Positions 37,027 through 45,334 of a stretch of DNA of 64,000 nucleotides are shown here, in pieces. This stretch comes from Ignavibacteriota bacterium. GTDB taxonomy: Bacteria; Bacteroidota; Ignavibacteria; Ignavibacteriales; Melioribacteraceae. The DNA is taken from assembly GCA_016716225.1 (NCBI GenBank), contig JADJWT010000001.1, forward strand, positions 496,001 to 560,000. Reading direction: 5' to 3'. Numbering within the stretch: position 1 is the first letter of the stretch; the number at the start of each line of letters is the position of its first letter. A model generated the notes under the pieces. That model was not told where the DNA came from and made no database searches. It was given only the letters and a program-made list of their open reading frames with translations. The position numbers and the translations under genes were made by a program.

Positions 37027-37557
37027 TTAATTATCTAAAAACGGATTAAAACTAAGAGTATAAATCATATAATCTATTAATATTGTAGTATCATTTTCAA
37101 CTTGCCATATTTCAAAATACGAGCCATGATACGCCTTTGGAATTTTTGACCATTTAGTACTTTGTGACATTGCCCATGTTCCTTTTTCATATATTCTATC
37201 ATCGCAGCTCCACATATCTTCAATTTTTGCATTAAACGAATGTATAACAACATTATCGTCAATATTTTTTTCGTACGCTTTTTTGATAGCTTTTTTACCT
37301 TCTAATTTCGGACCTAAAGGCGGAGCAATAACTGCATTATTAGTAAAGTATTTTAATTGAGTTTCATAATCATTTTCAATTACTGCTTTGTTGAGTTCTA
37401 TAGTAATTTGTTCAATTCTCATATAAGATAGGGAATCATTAGTTTTTGTTTTTTGAGATGTGAGCTTTATTTCTTTTTGATTACAACAGCTTAGAAGCGT
37501 TAGTATTCCAGTTATAAGGAGAAAATACATTACCATATTCCTAGTAAATGATTTCAT
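37027..37557 (-). CDS. NTF2-like (SnoaL/DUF4440-type) lipoprotein
   Basis: The 176-aa lipoprotein starts at the ATG at 37557 behind a GAGG site; a longer frame starts at 37620. The leader ends in a lipobox (LLSC). The mature part has 'LNKAVIENDYETQLKYFTNNAVIAPPLG' and 'GKKAIKKAYEK', typical of SnoaL/DUF4440 folds. It is the first cassette from the distal end with perfectly matched termini (TTATATGCAA / TTGCATATAA). Confidence 0.7.
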   Translation of the reverse strand: MKSFTRNMVMYFLLITGILTLLSCCNQKEIKLTSQKTKTNDSLSYMRIEQITIELNKAVIENDYETQLKYFTNNAVIAPPLGPKLEGKKAIKKAYEKNIDDNVVIHSFNAKIEDMWSCDDRIYEKGTWAMSQSTKWSKIPKAYHGSYFEIWQVENDTTILIDYMIYTLSFNPFLDN

Positions 37558-37691
37558 TTTAACCTCATTATTTATTATTACATCAATGTATTTAATCAAT
37601 TGAAAATATATTGACGACAATAATTTTACAAAATATATCTCACTTTTGCGATAAGTTTATAAAATGACAGATTTTATAATGTTCTTTTTGC

Positions 37692-37904
37692 ATATAACGG
37701 CGTGGCAAATAACCCGTCCGCCCAAAACAACAATTTTATTAAATAACGAATTTATATTTTTACAAAACAATGTTTAACTTTTTCTTACAAACATTGTTTT
37801 TAAACTTTCTGAATTGACTTCACTTTAACAAAAAACTTAAAATTACTTTCTAACTTTTATTTTGCACAAAACCCAAGCCGGAACGGCGGTCAAGTTGATT
37901 TGCT
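37692..37904 (-). repeat. attC site interrupted by an IS110-family element
   Basis: TAAC core at 37695, arms caaataacccgtccgcc and a variant 'ggcggtcaagttgatttg'. The central stem is of the alternative type ACAATGTTT/AAACATTGT. The G/TT core that should end it is found on the far side of the insertion at 39281/39282. Confidence 0.8.
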
Positions 37905-37971
37905 TGATATTTCCAATAAGTAAAATAATAAATATGTTAGTAATAACATTAACAACAATTGGAGGTATCAA

Positions 37972-38988
37972 ATGTATTACACCGGAATCGATCTTCACAA
38001 ATTTACTTCTTATCTAACAACTGTTGATTCATCCGGAAATATTATCAAACAGCAAAACATTAAGAACACAGATTATTATTTTGTTCAATATTTTTCTGAT
38101 CTTGGAACTGAGAATTTAACAACTGTTGAATCCACTATGACTTGGTATTGGTTAGATGATTTACTCAATTCTCTAAATATACCATTAGTCCTTGCCCATG
38201 CTAAATATGTTAAAGCTATTGCTTATGCCAAAGTTAAAACCGATAAAGTTGATTCTCACACTCTTGCTCAACTCCTTCGTATGGATTACATTCCAGAAGC
38301 TTATAAAATTTCTATTCAAAACAGAACTCTCAGAGATGCTCTTAGAGCTAGATTAAAAATAGTTCAACGGCATACTTCTGTAACCAACTCTATGCATCTG
38401 CTTTTAGCTAAATTTAACTTCGATAATCCATCTCAGCTATTTGGTATCTCTAAATACCAATATCAACAATTAGCAAACTTAGAATCTTTACTCAATGATC
38501 AAATTCTTGATCTTGAAAAACAACTTTATCCAGCCTTAATTCCCAATGAAGACATTCAACGATTACTCTGGATTCCCGGTATTGGGAAGTTGAATGCTTT
38601 CAACATTGTTCTAGAAGTTGATGATATTAACCGGTTTGAATCTATTAACAACTTCTATTCTTACTGCCGTTTATCTCCTTCTGCTCGTAACTCTGCCGGC
38701 AAAGCTAAACAACGTTCCTCTAATGATGGGAACAAATATCTTAAGGTTGTTTTCTCTGATGCTGCTGTTCATGCTATTCAATATTACCCAGTAATAAGAA
38801 AATACAATAATTCTTTAATGAGAAAAAAAAATAAACAGATAGCTAAAACTATTATTGCCAAAGAAATTGCGAATATTGTTTTTCATGTACTTAAATACAA
38901 AACTAACTTTAATAATAAATTTAAGGGTAGAGATTTAGAACATACTAAATCTTTACAATGGCCACGAGTTGTAAGCCCCTACGCATAA
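37972..38988 (+). CDS. IS110-family DEDD transposase
   Basis: The 338-aa recombinase has an N-terminal RuvC-like DEDD domain ('YYTGIDLHKFTSYLTTVD', Asp; 'VESTMTWYW', Glu; 'KTDKVDSHTLAQLL', Asp pair). A C-terminal Transposase_20 domain covers about residues 195-290 ('LLWIPGIGKLNAFNIVLEV', 'YCRLSPSARNSAGK', with the Ser nucleophile region). An ATG with a GGAGG site fixes the start. It reads opposite to the cassettes. Such enzymes are guided by a bridge RNA encoded in the non-coding end. Confidence 0.92.
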   Translation: MYYTGIDLHKFTSYLTTVDSSGNIIKQQNIKNTDYYFVQYFSDLGTENLTTVESTMTWYWLDDLLNSLNIPLVLAHAKYVKAIAYAKVKTDKVDSHTLAQLLRMDYIPEAYKISIQNRTLRDALRARLKIVQRHTSVTNSMHLLLAKFNFDNPSQLFGISKYQYQQLANLESLLNDQILDLEKQLYPALIPNEDIQRLLWIPGIGKLNAFNIVLEVDDINRFESINNFYSYCRLSPSARNSAGKAKQRSSNDGNKYLKVVFSDAAVHAIQYYPVIRKYNNSLMRKKNKQIAKTIIAKEIANIVFHVLKYKTNFNNKFKGRDLEHTKSLQWPRVVSPYA

Positions 38989-39280
38989 CTGATTACTGCT
39001 ACACCGTAATCCTCGCGCTGGATTGGGAATCAACTCGTTTGCCTATTAAATATCTGAGATTGTTTCTTTTTATTTTGGAACACCTAACATTTTTTTTGTT
39101 AGTAAGCTCCTTAAGAGGTTTGGTTGCCATCTATTTGGTTAACCTTAAAAGATATTCTGGCATTGTTTGTTGTTTATTATTGTTTATCTAATTTATGCAC
39201 CTATCGTGTACAACTTTTTTTAACAATTTATTTTTGTGATAAATTTTTATACCCTCTTAACTTTTTACTTATTTAAGAGG
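38989..39280 (+). ncRNA. candidate bridge-RNA region of IS A
   Basis: This is the gene-free 3' end of IS A. It contains several hairpins, among them a perfect 8-bp inverted repeat CCTCTTAA/TTAAGAGG (39254-39281) at the right terminus. The 10-mer TTAAGAGGTT occurs inside at 39111-39120 and again exactly across the IS/cassette junction at 39274-39283, as a guide sequence might. Position downstream of the gene agrees with IS1111-type elements. RNA expression is not shown. Confidence 0.35.
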
Positions 39281-39287
39281 TTATGTG

Positions 39288-39599
39288 TTAATTACTTTTA
39301 ATTTGATTAACTAAGTTTTCCACATCCAACAATTTATGACCTTCAAACACTGTTAAAATGTCAACAGAATTTTTCTTAATTAAATAAACTATCCTATAAT
39401 TTTTGTGTAATATTTCCCTTATTTGACTTATTGATAATTCTGGAACTATCCTTCCTTTTTCTGGAAATTCAATTAAGTCTTCAACAAGTGAAATTAGTTT
39501 GTCAGTTAATTTAATTGCAGCATTAGGATTATCTTGAGAAATGAAATCTTCAATTTCTTGAAGATTAAGAAATGATTCTTTTGTCCAATTAATTTTCAT
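39288..39599 (-). CDS. type II toxin, RelE/ParE family
   Basis: The 103-aa protein has the ParE/RelE pattern: 'INWTKESFLNLQEIEDFISQDNPNAA', 'FPEKGRIVPEL', 'IREILHKNYRIVYLIKKNSVDILTVFEGHKLL'. Without catalytic testing, gyrase or ribosome targeting cannot be told apart. Its ATG lies 2 bp after the antitoxin stop. The pair forms one cassette whose ends match (TTATGTGTTA / TAACACATAA). Toxin-antitoxin cassettes stabilise integron arrays by penalising their loss. Confidence 0.85.
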   Translation of the reverse strand: MKINWTKESFLNLQEIEDFISQDNPNAAIKLTDKLISLVEDLIEFPEKGRIVPELSISQIREILHKNYRIVYLIKKNSVDILTVFEGHKLLDVENLVNQIKSN

Positions 39600-39601
39600 T
39601 T

Positions 39602-39886
39602 TTATTTTACAACTCTGTGTTTTTTCAATCCATTTCTTATTTGATAAGTTGTCAAAACTTCTCCATTTTCTGAATCAGCAAGTCCTCTTGAAATTGAATC
39701 AATAAATAATTTTGTTTCCCTAAGTTCATCGAACTCTTTTGGTGAAACTAAAACACCAGCTGGTTTACCATTTTGAGTAATAATTAAAGAATTTTTACGA
39801 ATTTGTAAATCCTTTAAATATTTTGCCAAACTAGATTTAAATTCTCCAACTGGAATTATGTCACTTGAAACTGATATATTTTTCAT
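39602..39886 (-). CDS. Phd/YefM-type antitoxin
   Basis: The 94-aa protein has 'SSDIIPVGEFKSSLAKYLKDLQIRKNSLIITQNGKPAGVLVSPKEFDEL', the Phd/YefM DNA-binding pattern. A C-terminal tail presumably wraps the toxin. It precedes the toxin gene with a 2-bp gap, the usual antitoxin-first order. The pair probably autoregulates from the promoter within the cassette's own upstream end. Confidence 0.85.
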   Translation of the reverse strand: MKNISVSSDIIPVGEFKSSLAKYLKDLQIRKNSLIITQNGKPAGVLVSPKEFDELRETKLFIDSISRGLADSENGEVLTTYQIRNGLKKHRVVK

Positions 39887-39963
39887 TTTATGCCTTTTTC
39901 TTTACCTAAATTTTAGCCCTAATTTAATGCTAAATTACGACTTAAACAATAACATTTTTTAAC

Positions 39964-40207
39964 ACATAACGGCGTGGCAAATAACCCGTCCGCCAAAAAC
40001 AGCAATTTTGTTAAATAACGATTGATTAATTTTACAAAGCAGTTTTTAATTTTCCTTTGGCAAAAACTGCGTCTCACTTTTATAAATTATACTTCACTTT
40101 AACAAAAAACTGAAATTTACTTTCAAACTTTCTGTTTACAAACCATACCCAAATTAGCGAACTTGTCTGCCGTGGCAGAGCGGTCGGGTTGATTTGTTTG
40201 TTATGTG
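39964..40207 (-). repeat. attC site
   Basis: TAAC core at 39967, G/TT at 40200/40201; central stem GCAGTTTTT/AAAAACTGC. A short palindrome TCTGCC-GT-GGCAGA is inserted close to the right arm (near 40165-40178), displacing nothing else. Confidence 0.85.
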
Positions 40208-40255
40208 CTTTTTTATTAATTTATTTCATCATTATAATATCATTATATAATCTAT

Positions 40256-40546
40256 ATGTATAATATTCATTTTCAATGGGATCAAAAGAAAAATATTGAA
40301 AATATTAAGAAACATAAAATTTCTTTTGAAGAAGCTAAAACAGTTTTCTTTGATGAAAATGCTCGAGTTATTTCAGATCCAGAACATTCCATTGATGAAG
40401 ATAGATTTATCATTTTAGGTTTTTCAACTAAACTCAATCTCCTAGTTGTAGTTCATACTTATAGAGAAAATGATGAAATTATTAGAATTATTTCTGCTAG
40501 AAAAGCAACAAAAACAGAAAGTAAATATTACCAAGAGGTAAAATAA
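40256..40546 (+). CDS. brnT: BrnT-family ribonuclease toxin
   Basis: The 96-aa toxin shows BrnT signatures 'FQWDQKKNIENIKKHKISFEEA', 'DPEHSIDEDRFIILGFS', 'LLVVVHTYRENDEIIRIISARKATKTE'. BrnT is a RelE-like ribonuclease. It reads on the plus strand, against the array, so it must have its own promoter, most likely in the AT-rich 48 bp upstream (TATAATATCATTATATAATC). It forms a cassette with BrnA; ends TTATGTGCTT / AAGCATATAA differ at one base. Confidence 0.88.
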   Translation: MYNIHFQWDQKKNIENIKKHKISFEEAKTVFFDENARVISDPEHSIDEDRFIILGFSTKLNLLVVVHTYRENDEIIRIISARKATKTESKYYQEVK

Positions 40547-40547
40547 A

Positions 40548-40757
40548 ATGAAAAAAGAATATGATTTTTCAAACTCCATAAAAAATCCTTACAGCAAAAA
40601 ACTGAAAAAACAAATATCAATTCGTATCGAAGATGATACCGTAGAATATTTTAAAAAATTGTCTACAGAAATTGGAATTCCCTATCAAAATTTAATGAAT
40701 ATGTATTTACGTGAATGCGCTGATAAAAATATGAAGCCGAATATTAACTGGCAATAA
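40548..40757 (+). CDS. brnA: BrnA-type ribbon-helix-helix antitoxin
   Basis: The 69-aa antitoxin starts one base after the brnT stop region and contains 'NPYSKKLKKQISIRIEDDTVEYFKKLSTEIGIPYQNLMNMYLRECA', a ribbon-helix-helix DNA-binding fold typical of BrnA. The toxin-first order is normal for brnTA. It is expected to neutralise BrnT and repress the operon. Confidence 0.88.
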   Translation: MKKEYDFSNSIKNPYSKKLKKQISIRIEDDTVEYFKKLSTEIGIPYQNLMNMYLRECADKNMKPNINWQ

Positions 40758-40773
40758 TTCACTCTTTTTAAGC

Positions 40774-40998
40774 ATATAACGGCGTGGCAAATAACCCGTC
40801 CGCCCAAAACAACAATTTTATTAATTAACGATTGATTTATTTTAAAGAGCAGTTTTTAATTTAGTTTTACAAAAACTGTTTTTTGGTTATTTAATTTTAC
40901 TTTCAATGTTTAACAACAATTTAAAACAAACTTTCTATTTTAATTTTTACAACAAATGCCTGACTGCTTACGCAGTCGGGTAGATTTGCTGGTTATAC
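40774..40998 (-). repeat. attC site
   Basis: TAAC core at 40777, G/TT at 40992/40993. The left arm is of the common type; the right arm reads 'tgcttacgcagtcgggtagatttgctgg'. Central stem CAGTTTTT/AAAAACTG. Confidence 0.8.
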
Positions 40999-41000
40999 AT

Positions 41001-41783
41001 TTACTTTATTAAACTGTATTTAGTTCCCCATGAACTAGATTTGTAATCTAATTTATATATTCCAACATCTTTCTTGATAGTAATAATATCTTGTCCATAC
41101 TTAGAAATTTTTATTGTATCGCCTTGAATAAATGAATTATATCTATTAAACGATACTACCCAATAAGATAAATTTCTCAATGTAATTAGATTTGAGCTAT
41201 CTTCAACTATTTGAAATGTTAACTCACTTGAATCCTTTTTGGAAGTTAACCAATTATCTGTGGTAAAATTATAAACTAATTTTTCTTCAACTTCATAAAT
41301 AATTTTATCCTCAAATGATTGAATATTATTTAGTTTCCAGAATGCTAATCCACTTCGGAAATACAAACTGGCAAAATTATATGTTATATAATTAAATATT
41401 TTTTCGAATTCTGAATTTATGGGGAAATAATCATCTTTACCCTTTACTAATTCTATATTATATGTCATATTGCTTTTAACATTTATATCATTTCTAAAAA
41501 TAATAGTAGGTGAATATTGAGGATGAGATAAAAGTAAATTTATTGTATGAACACCTTCCTTTACTTTTGGAAATACATATTTCCCTTCTAAATTAGTGTA
41601 TACTGTATCTCTGTCTAAAACTACAGCAGCATTTTCTCTTATATTTGGGGTTGAATCCCAATAAATTTTATCATATACAAAACCACTGAGTTCGTAATAA
41701 TTTGAATCGATGGGATTAGTTTCACATGATTCAAAGAATATAAATAATATAAGAATTAAAGTTATATTAACTATTCTTTTCAT
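41001..41783 (-). CDS. lipoprotein with carboxypeptidase-regulatory-like domain
   Basis: The 260-aa lipoprotein starts at the ATG at 41783; the longer frame to 41864 lies within the upstream attC repeat. The leader ends in a lipobox (FESC). A beta-sandwich region at about residues 35-105 contains 'YELSGFVYDKIYWDSTPNIRENAAVVLD' and 'YTNLEGKYVFPKVKEG', the CarboxypepD_reg pattern common in Bacteroidota surface proteins. The rest is unrecognised. Cassette ends match TTATACATTTA / TAAATGCATAA at 10 of 11 bases. Confidence 0.65.
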   Translation of the reverse strand: MKRIVNITLILILFIFFESCETNPIDSNYYELSGFVYDKIYWDSTPNIRENAAVVLDRDTVYTNLEGKYVFPKVKEGVHTINLLLSHPQYSPTIIFRNDINVKSNMTYNIELVKGKDDYFPINSEFEKIFNYITYNFASLYFRSGLAFWKLNNIQSFEDKIIYEVEEKLVYNFTTDNWLTSKKDSSELTFQIVEDSSNLITLRNLSYWVVSFNRYNSFIQGDTIKISKYGQDIITIKKDVGIYKLDYKSSSWGTKYSLIK

Positions 41784-41800
41784 AAGTTTCCTTAAATGCA

Positions 41801-41986
41801 TAACGGCTTTGCGGTTAAGCTGCTGCCAATAACAAGTAGGCAGTAAACAGTAAGCAGTATGCAATTTTAAATAATTTTGTTTAGTAAGACCAACCTGAAC
41901 AAGTACCTTTAAACGGAAAAATAAACTCTTAAATATTAAATAAACCCGAGTGCGAAAGCGCAGTCAGCTTGAACCGCTGGTTAGGC
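41801..41986 (-). repeat. attC site, divergent subtype
   Basis: TAAC core at 41801, G/TT at 41980/41981. The arms have another sequence, gcggttaagctg against cagcttgaaccgc, yet again leave one unpaired G. At about 185 bp it is the shortest of the set; the central tract shares 'taagaccaacctgaacaagtac' with the copy at 52.0 kb. Confidence 0.8.
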
Positions 41987-42559
41987 AGTTTTTAGTTTTA
42001 ACATTTTTATTAAATAATTAATAATCTGTTTGAAATAATCATATCCGATTCCTATTCCAAATCCAACCAACAATCCTATTTTTCCCATTGCTATTAAAAA
42101 GTCAATTGGTGGAAATTCTAATTTTGCGTTAATTGTATACACAATAATTGCTGCAATTATATTATTTATTGCATAAAATATTGCTAATGCAAAACTTCTA
42201 AGATAAAGAGTTAATTTTGAGTTTTGTCGAATAAATTGTTGATATAATTTAATTGATAATAAAAGACTTAGTAAATAGAATAAATCTCTAATGATTGAAC
42301 TAAAAGAAATGTATTTCCCAAGAATAAAAGTTATGTCTAAAATTATTATTATAGCTATACCAAATAATTGTTCTTTTTTTGATGTGAATTCTAATAAACT
42401 AAAAAATAATGACCCAGCAAATCCCATTGTTATAAATTGAAATGCTGAATGTGATGAAACAAAAATTAGATTACCCACAAACAGAAAACCAACTAAAATA
42501 CTTCCAAGTGTCCCAAGTAAAGTTAAAACAATTATCTTAAATATTATTTCAGTTTTCAT
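41981..42559 (-). CDS. polytopic membrane protein of unknown function
   Basis: The 192-aa protein starts at the ATG at 42559 (MKTEIIFKI); the longer frame to 42715 reads through the attC and shows the pseudo N-terminus. About five TM helices cover most of the chain. No family recognised. Its TAA stop codon overlaps the recombination core (TTAGGC) at the cassette's start, so coding sequence fills the cassette completely. Confidence 0.55.
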   Translation of the reverse strand: MKTEIIFKIIVLTLLGTLGSILVGFLFVGNLIFVSSHSAFQFITMGFAGSLFFSLLEFTSKKEQLFGIAIIIILDITFILGKYISFSSIIRDLFYLLSLLLSIKLYQQFIRQNSKLTLYLRSFALAIFYAINNIIAAIIVYTINAKLEFPPIDFLIAMGKIGLLVGFGIGIGYDYFKQIINYLIKMLKLKTA

Positions 42560-42579
42560 TTGAATAACTTTTTTTAACT

Positions 42580-42839
42580 GCATAACGGCGTGGCAAATAA
42601 CCCGTCCGCCCAAAACTACAATTTTATTTAATAACGAATGATTTATTTTACAAGCTTGGCCGCCGTCTTTTTGGCGGGAGCAGTTTTTAATTTTCATTAA
42701 CAAAAACTGCGACACAATTTGCTAAATTGTTCCGTCAGCTGACGGATCACTGTAACAAAATACCAAAATTTACTTTCTAACTTTTATTTTGCACAAAACC
42801 CAAGCCGAAACGACGGTCGGGTTGATTTGTTGGTTAGGC
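42580..42839 (-). repeat. attC site with two palindromic inserts
   Basis: TAAC core at 42583, G/TT at 42833/42834. The repeat is the longest intact copy (260 bp) because of two GC-rich inserts: GGCCGCC...GGCGGG near 42660 and the perfect palindrome CCGTCAGCTGACGG near 42731. Confidence 0.85.
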
Positions 42840-42846
42840 AAATTTT

Positions 42847-43314
42847 TTATGGAAAAGTAAAAATTGGTTTTTTACCAGTCCATTTCTCTGTATTGAGTAT
42901 CTCATTTATTTTAATATATAAATTCTTCAATTCTTCTGGTGCTGAGCTATCACCAAAATAATGTTCTATTCTTTTATATTTTCCTTCCATATCTATTGAT
43001 GTAATTGCTGAAGCCATATCAGTAACATGTATTGCATTATATTTATCTTTTAATAAAAAATAATTACATTCATCAAATGCATTTGTTAGCTTTTTAATTT
43101 GTTCTAAAGTGACCGACTCATAAATTGTATCTTTATTTGAAACATATCGTTTCCCTACATATCTCAAAATACGATCACTGCTGATTGTAATTTCATATAC
43201 AGGGCAACCTCCTCTACAAGAAAGTTGATTATAATACATTGTTTCAAGTAATCTATCTTCTTCTTCACAACCATTAATTATGAAGAATAAAATAATAAAT
43301 AAATATTTTCTCAT
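42847..43314 (-). CDS. DUF6438-like lipoprotein
   Basis: The 155-aa lipoprotein starts at the ATG at 43314; the longer frame to 43356 is attC-derived. The lipobox is IINGC. The mature part begins with 'LSCRGGCPVYEITISSDRILRYVGKRYV', the Cys-x-Gly-Cys-Pro-x-Tyr pattern I associate with DUF6438 proteins of Bacteroidota. Function unknown; periplasmic or outer-membrane location. Cassette ends TTAGGCAAAT / ATTTGCCTAA match perfectly. Confidence 0.65.
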   Translation of the reverse strand: MRKYLFIILFFIINGCEEEDRLLETMYYNQLSCRGGCPVYEITISSDRILRYVGKRYVSNKDTIYESVTLEQIKKLTNAFDECNYFLLKDKYNAIHVTDMASAITSIDMEGKYKRIEHYFGDSSAPEELKNLYIKINEILNTEKWTGKKPIFTFP

Positions 43315-43322
43315 TTTAATTT

Positions 43323-43548
43323 GCCTAACGGCGTGGCAAATAACCCGTCCGCCCAAAACAACTATTTTATTAAATAACGATTGGTTTATTTTAAAGAGCA
43401 GTTTTTATTTTTCCATTTACAAAAACTGCGACTTACTTTTCTAAATTGTACTTCACTTTAACAAAAAACTAATATTTACTTTCAAACTTTCTGTTTACAA
43501 CCAAACCAGAATTGAGCGAAGCGGTCGGGTTGATTTGTTTGTTATACG
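43323..43548 (-). repeat. attC site
   Basis: TAAC core at 43326, G/TT at 43541/43542, common arms, central stem GCAGTTTTT/AAAAACTGC. The core reads GCCTAAC on one side and GTTATAC on the other, fitting RYYYAAC and GTTRRRY-type cores. Confidence 0.88.
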
Positions 43549-43554
43549 TTATTA

Positions 43555-44415
43555 TTATTTTAACAAAACAAATTTTTTAGATTGAGAAAAGTTTTCAACT
43601 TGCAACTTATAAAAATATATTCCACTTGATAGATGTTTTGCATTAAAATCTATTACATAATTTCCTAATGCTTTTTCTTGATTAATTAATGTTTCAATTT
43701 CGTTACCAAGAATATCAAATATTTTTAATGTAATAATACTTTTAGTAGGAATTGAAAAATTTATTTTTGTACTTGGATTAAATGGATTTGGATAATTTTG
43801 ATATAAAATAAAATCTGTTTTGATTTCTTTATCATTTTCTATACTTGAAATAGTTTGACCGTATTTTTTTCCATCAATTTCACATCCTAGCAAATATTCT
43901 GGGACCCAATTATTCCAACTAGTTGCCCATAATGTATTAAATCCAATACTATCTGAATAACTATAAAAATCGTATTGAGTAAAAGAGAAATAATAAGTAT
44001 TTAAATTTCTACTAAATACATTCTCAATTATTATTGTATCTAAAATCGCTGGATATGGTTCGTTATAAAATGAAATTACTGAATCACTTATTTTCATATC
44101 ATAATCCATAATTAATCTATTTGGATATTCAATGATTTTTCTTCCTTCTAATCTAAGATAAGAATAGCCTTCTTCTAATAAGTTAATTGAAGAATCTGAA
44201 TTGACTTCAAACATATTAAATTTAGAATAATAATTATTATCTTCAAGAAGAGTATCTTTTTCAATTTCTAATTTTAATCTAACAACACTATCAGTCCCTT
44301 TTGAAAAAAACCATTTATTTCCAACACTCAACGGAAAGTATGAAAAACCCTGTGCTAAATTAATGTTAGATATTTGTATTATAAACATTAAAAAAAGTAA
44401 TCTGATAATTTTCAT
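43555..44415 (-). CDS. secreted protein with T9SS-type sorting domain
   Basis: The 286-aa protein starts at the ATG at 44415 (MKIIRLLFLMFIIQIS); another ATG at 44427 sits inside the matched cassette terminus, and the longest frame (to 44496) is attC-derived. The signal peptide is followed by a beta-rich region of unknown family. A C-terminal sorting domain follows ('LYQNYPNPFNPSTKINFSI' ... 'SSGIYFYKLQVENFSQSKKFVLLK'). Cassette ends TTATACGTTAT / ATAACGTATAA match perfectly. Confidence 0.7.
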   Translation of the reverse strand: MKIIRLLFLMFIIQISNINLAQGFSYFPLSVGNKWFFSKGTDSVVRLKLEIEKDTLLEDNNYYSKFNMFEVNSDSSINLLEEGYSYLRLEGRKIIEYPNRLIMDYDMKISDSVISFYNEPYPAILDTIIIENVFSRNLNTYYFSFTQYDFYSYSDSIGFNTLWATSWNNWVPEYLLGCEIDGKKYGQTISSIENDKEIKTDFILYQNYPNPFNPSTKINFSIPTKSIITLKIFDILGNEIETLINQEKALGNYVIDFNAKHLSSGIYFYKLQVENFSQSKKFVLLK

Positions 44416-44430
44416 ATTTTTTCTCATAAC

Positions 44431-44657
44431 GTATAACGGCGTGACAAATAACCCGCTGCCCAAAACAACAATTTTAAGTTTATTCGTTTCTGCCATAATT
44501 TATAAAAACAGTTTTTAAATTGTTTTTACAAAAACTGTTTTTTGGTTATTTAAATTTACTTTCAATGTTGAACAACAAATTTAAACGATTTTTCAAATTT
44601 AATTTTTACCACAAATGCCAGCCTGCTTACGCAGTCGGGTTGATTTGTTGGTTATAT
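44431..44657 (-). repeat. attC site
   Basis: TAAC core at 44434, G/TT at 44651/44652. Arms are of the 'aacccgctgccc' / 'gcagtcgggttgatttg' subtype. Central stem AACAGTTTTT/AAAAACTGTT. It closely resembles the copy at 47.2 kb. Confidence 0.85.
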
Positions 44658-44658
44658 T

Positions 44659-45090
44659 TTATTTATCTAATAATGATGGCATTTCTGTAGCAGTTTCTTC
44701 AAACGAATATTTGATTACTGTTATTTTACCTTCAATTTCATAGAATATTATATCTAAAACCATTGGAAAATTTTCATGATATATCAAATACCATTGGTTT
44801 GTTACTTTTCCAACACTTTTACTCCAAACTAGTTCACAATCTAATATTTTACCGTAAACTGATTGAAGATTTTGTATTTGAGTAATTTGGTTATTTTTAT
44901 TTGTTTCTACACCAAAAATAGTATTATATAAAATCGTTCCTTCACCAATTAAACTAGCCAATCCATTTTCAAATTGTTCATTTTTCAGCAATTCAATTGA
45001 TGATTTAACTCTATTTTCATATTCTTGATTTTGTGCAAATATTGTTAATGTAATATTTAGAAAAATTGTAATTAAAATAATTTTTTTCAT
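44659..45090 (-). CDS. secreted protein of unknown function
   Basis: The 143-aa protein has a signal peptide (cleavage near 'TIFAQ') and a small alpha/beta mature domain ('RVKSSIELLKNEQFENGLASLIGEGTILYN'), reminiscent of DUF3887-like folds but not assignable with confidence. The ATG at 45090 lies in the cassette behind an AAGGAGT site. Cassette ends TTATATTTTAT / ATAAAATATAA match perfectly. Confidence 0.6.
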   Translation of the reverse strand: MKKIILITIFLNITLTIFAQNQEYENRVKSSIELLKNEQFENGLASLIGEGTILYNTIFGVETNKNNQITQIQNLQSVYGKILDCELVWSKSVGKVTNQWYLIYHENFPMVLDIIFYEIEGKITVIKYSFEETATEMPSLLDK

Positions 45091-45108
45091 ATGACTCCTT
45101 TTTATAAA

Positions 45109-45329
45109 ATATAACGGCGTGGCAAATAACCCGCCCGCCCAAAACTCAATTTTATTAAATAACGAATGATTTATTTAAAGAGCAGTTTTTAATTTTATTT
45201 TACAAAAAACTGCGACTCAACTTTCTAAATTGTGCTACACTTTTACAAAAAACTTAAAATTACTTTCTAACTTTTATTTTGCACAAAACCCAAGCCGGAA
45301 CGGCGGTCGGGTTGATTTGTTGGTTATAC
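45109..45329 (-). repeat. attC site
   Basis: TAAC core at 45112, G/TT at 45323/45324; common arms, central stem GCAGTTTTT/AAAAACTGC. Confidence 0.88.
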
Positions 45330-45334
45330 AGCAT

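Larger units (their letters stand above)
37901..39281 (+). mobile_element. IS110-family insertion sequence A, inserted in an attC
   Basis: An IS110-type transposase gene is flanked by about 60 bp upstream and about 290 bp of non-coding DNA downstream. The left boundary lies near the attC tract 'gttgatttg', the right directly before GTTATGTG, which is the core of the next cassette (its far end reads CACATAAC). No terminal inverted repeats or target duplication are apparent, as usual for IS110. The long 3' non-coding end matches the IS1111-type layout. Boundaries are uncertain by several bases. Confidence 0.75.

Noticed and set aside
37027..37262. Second small open frame inside the NTF2-like lipoprotein gene (37077-37262)
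   Set aside because: It is out of frame within a well supported signal-peptide-bearing gene and shows no domain.
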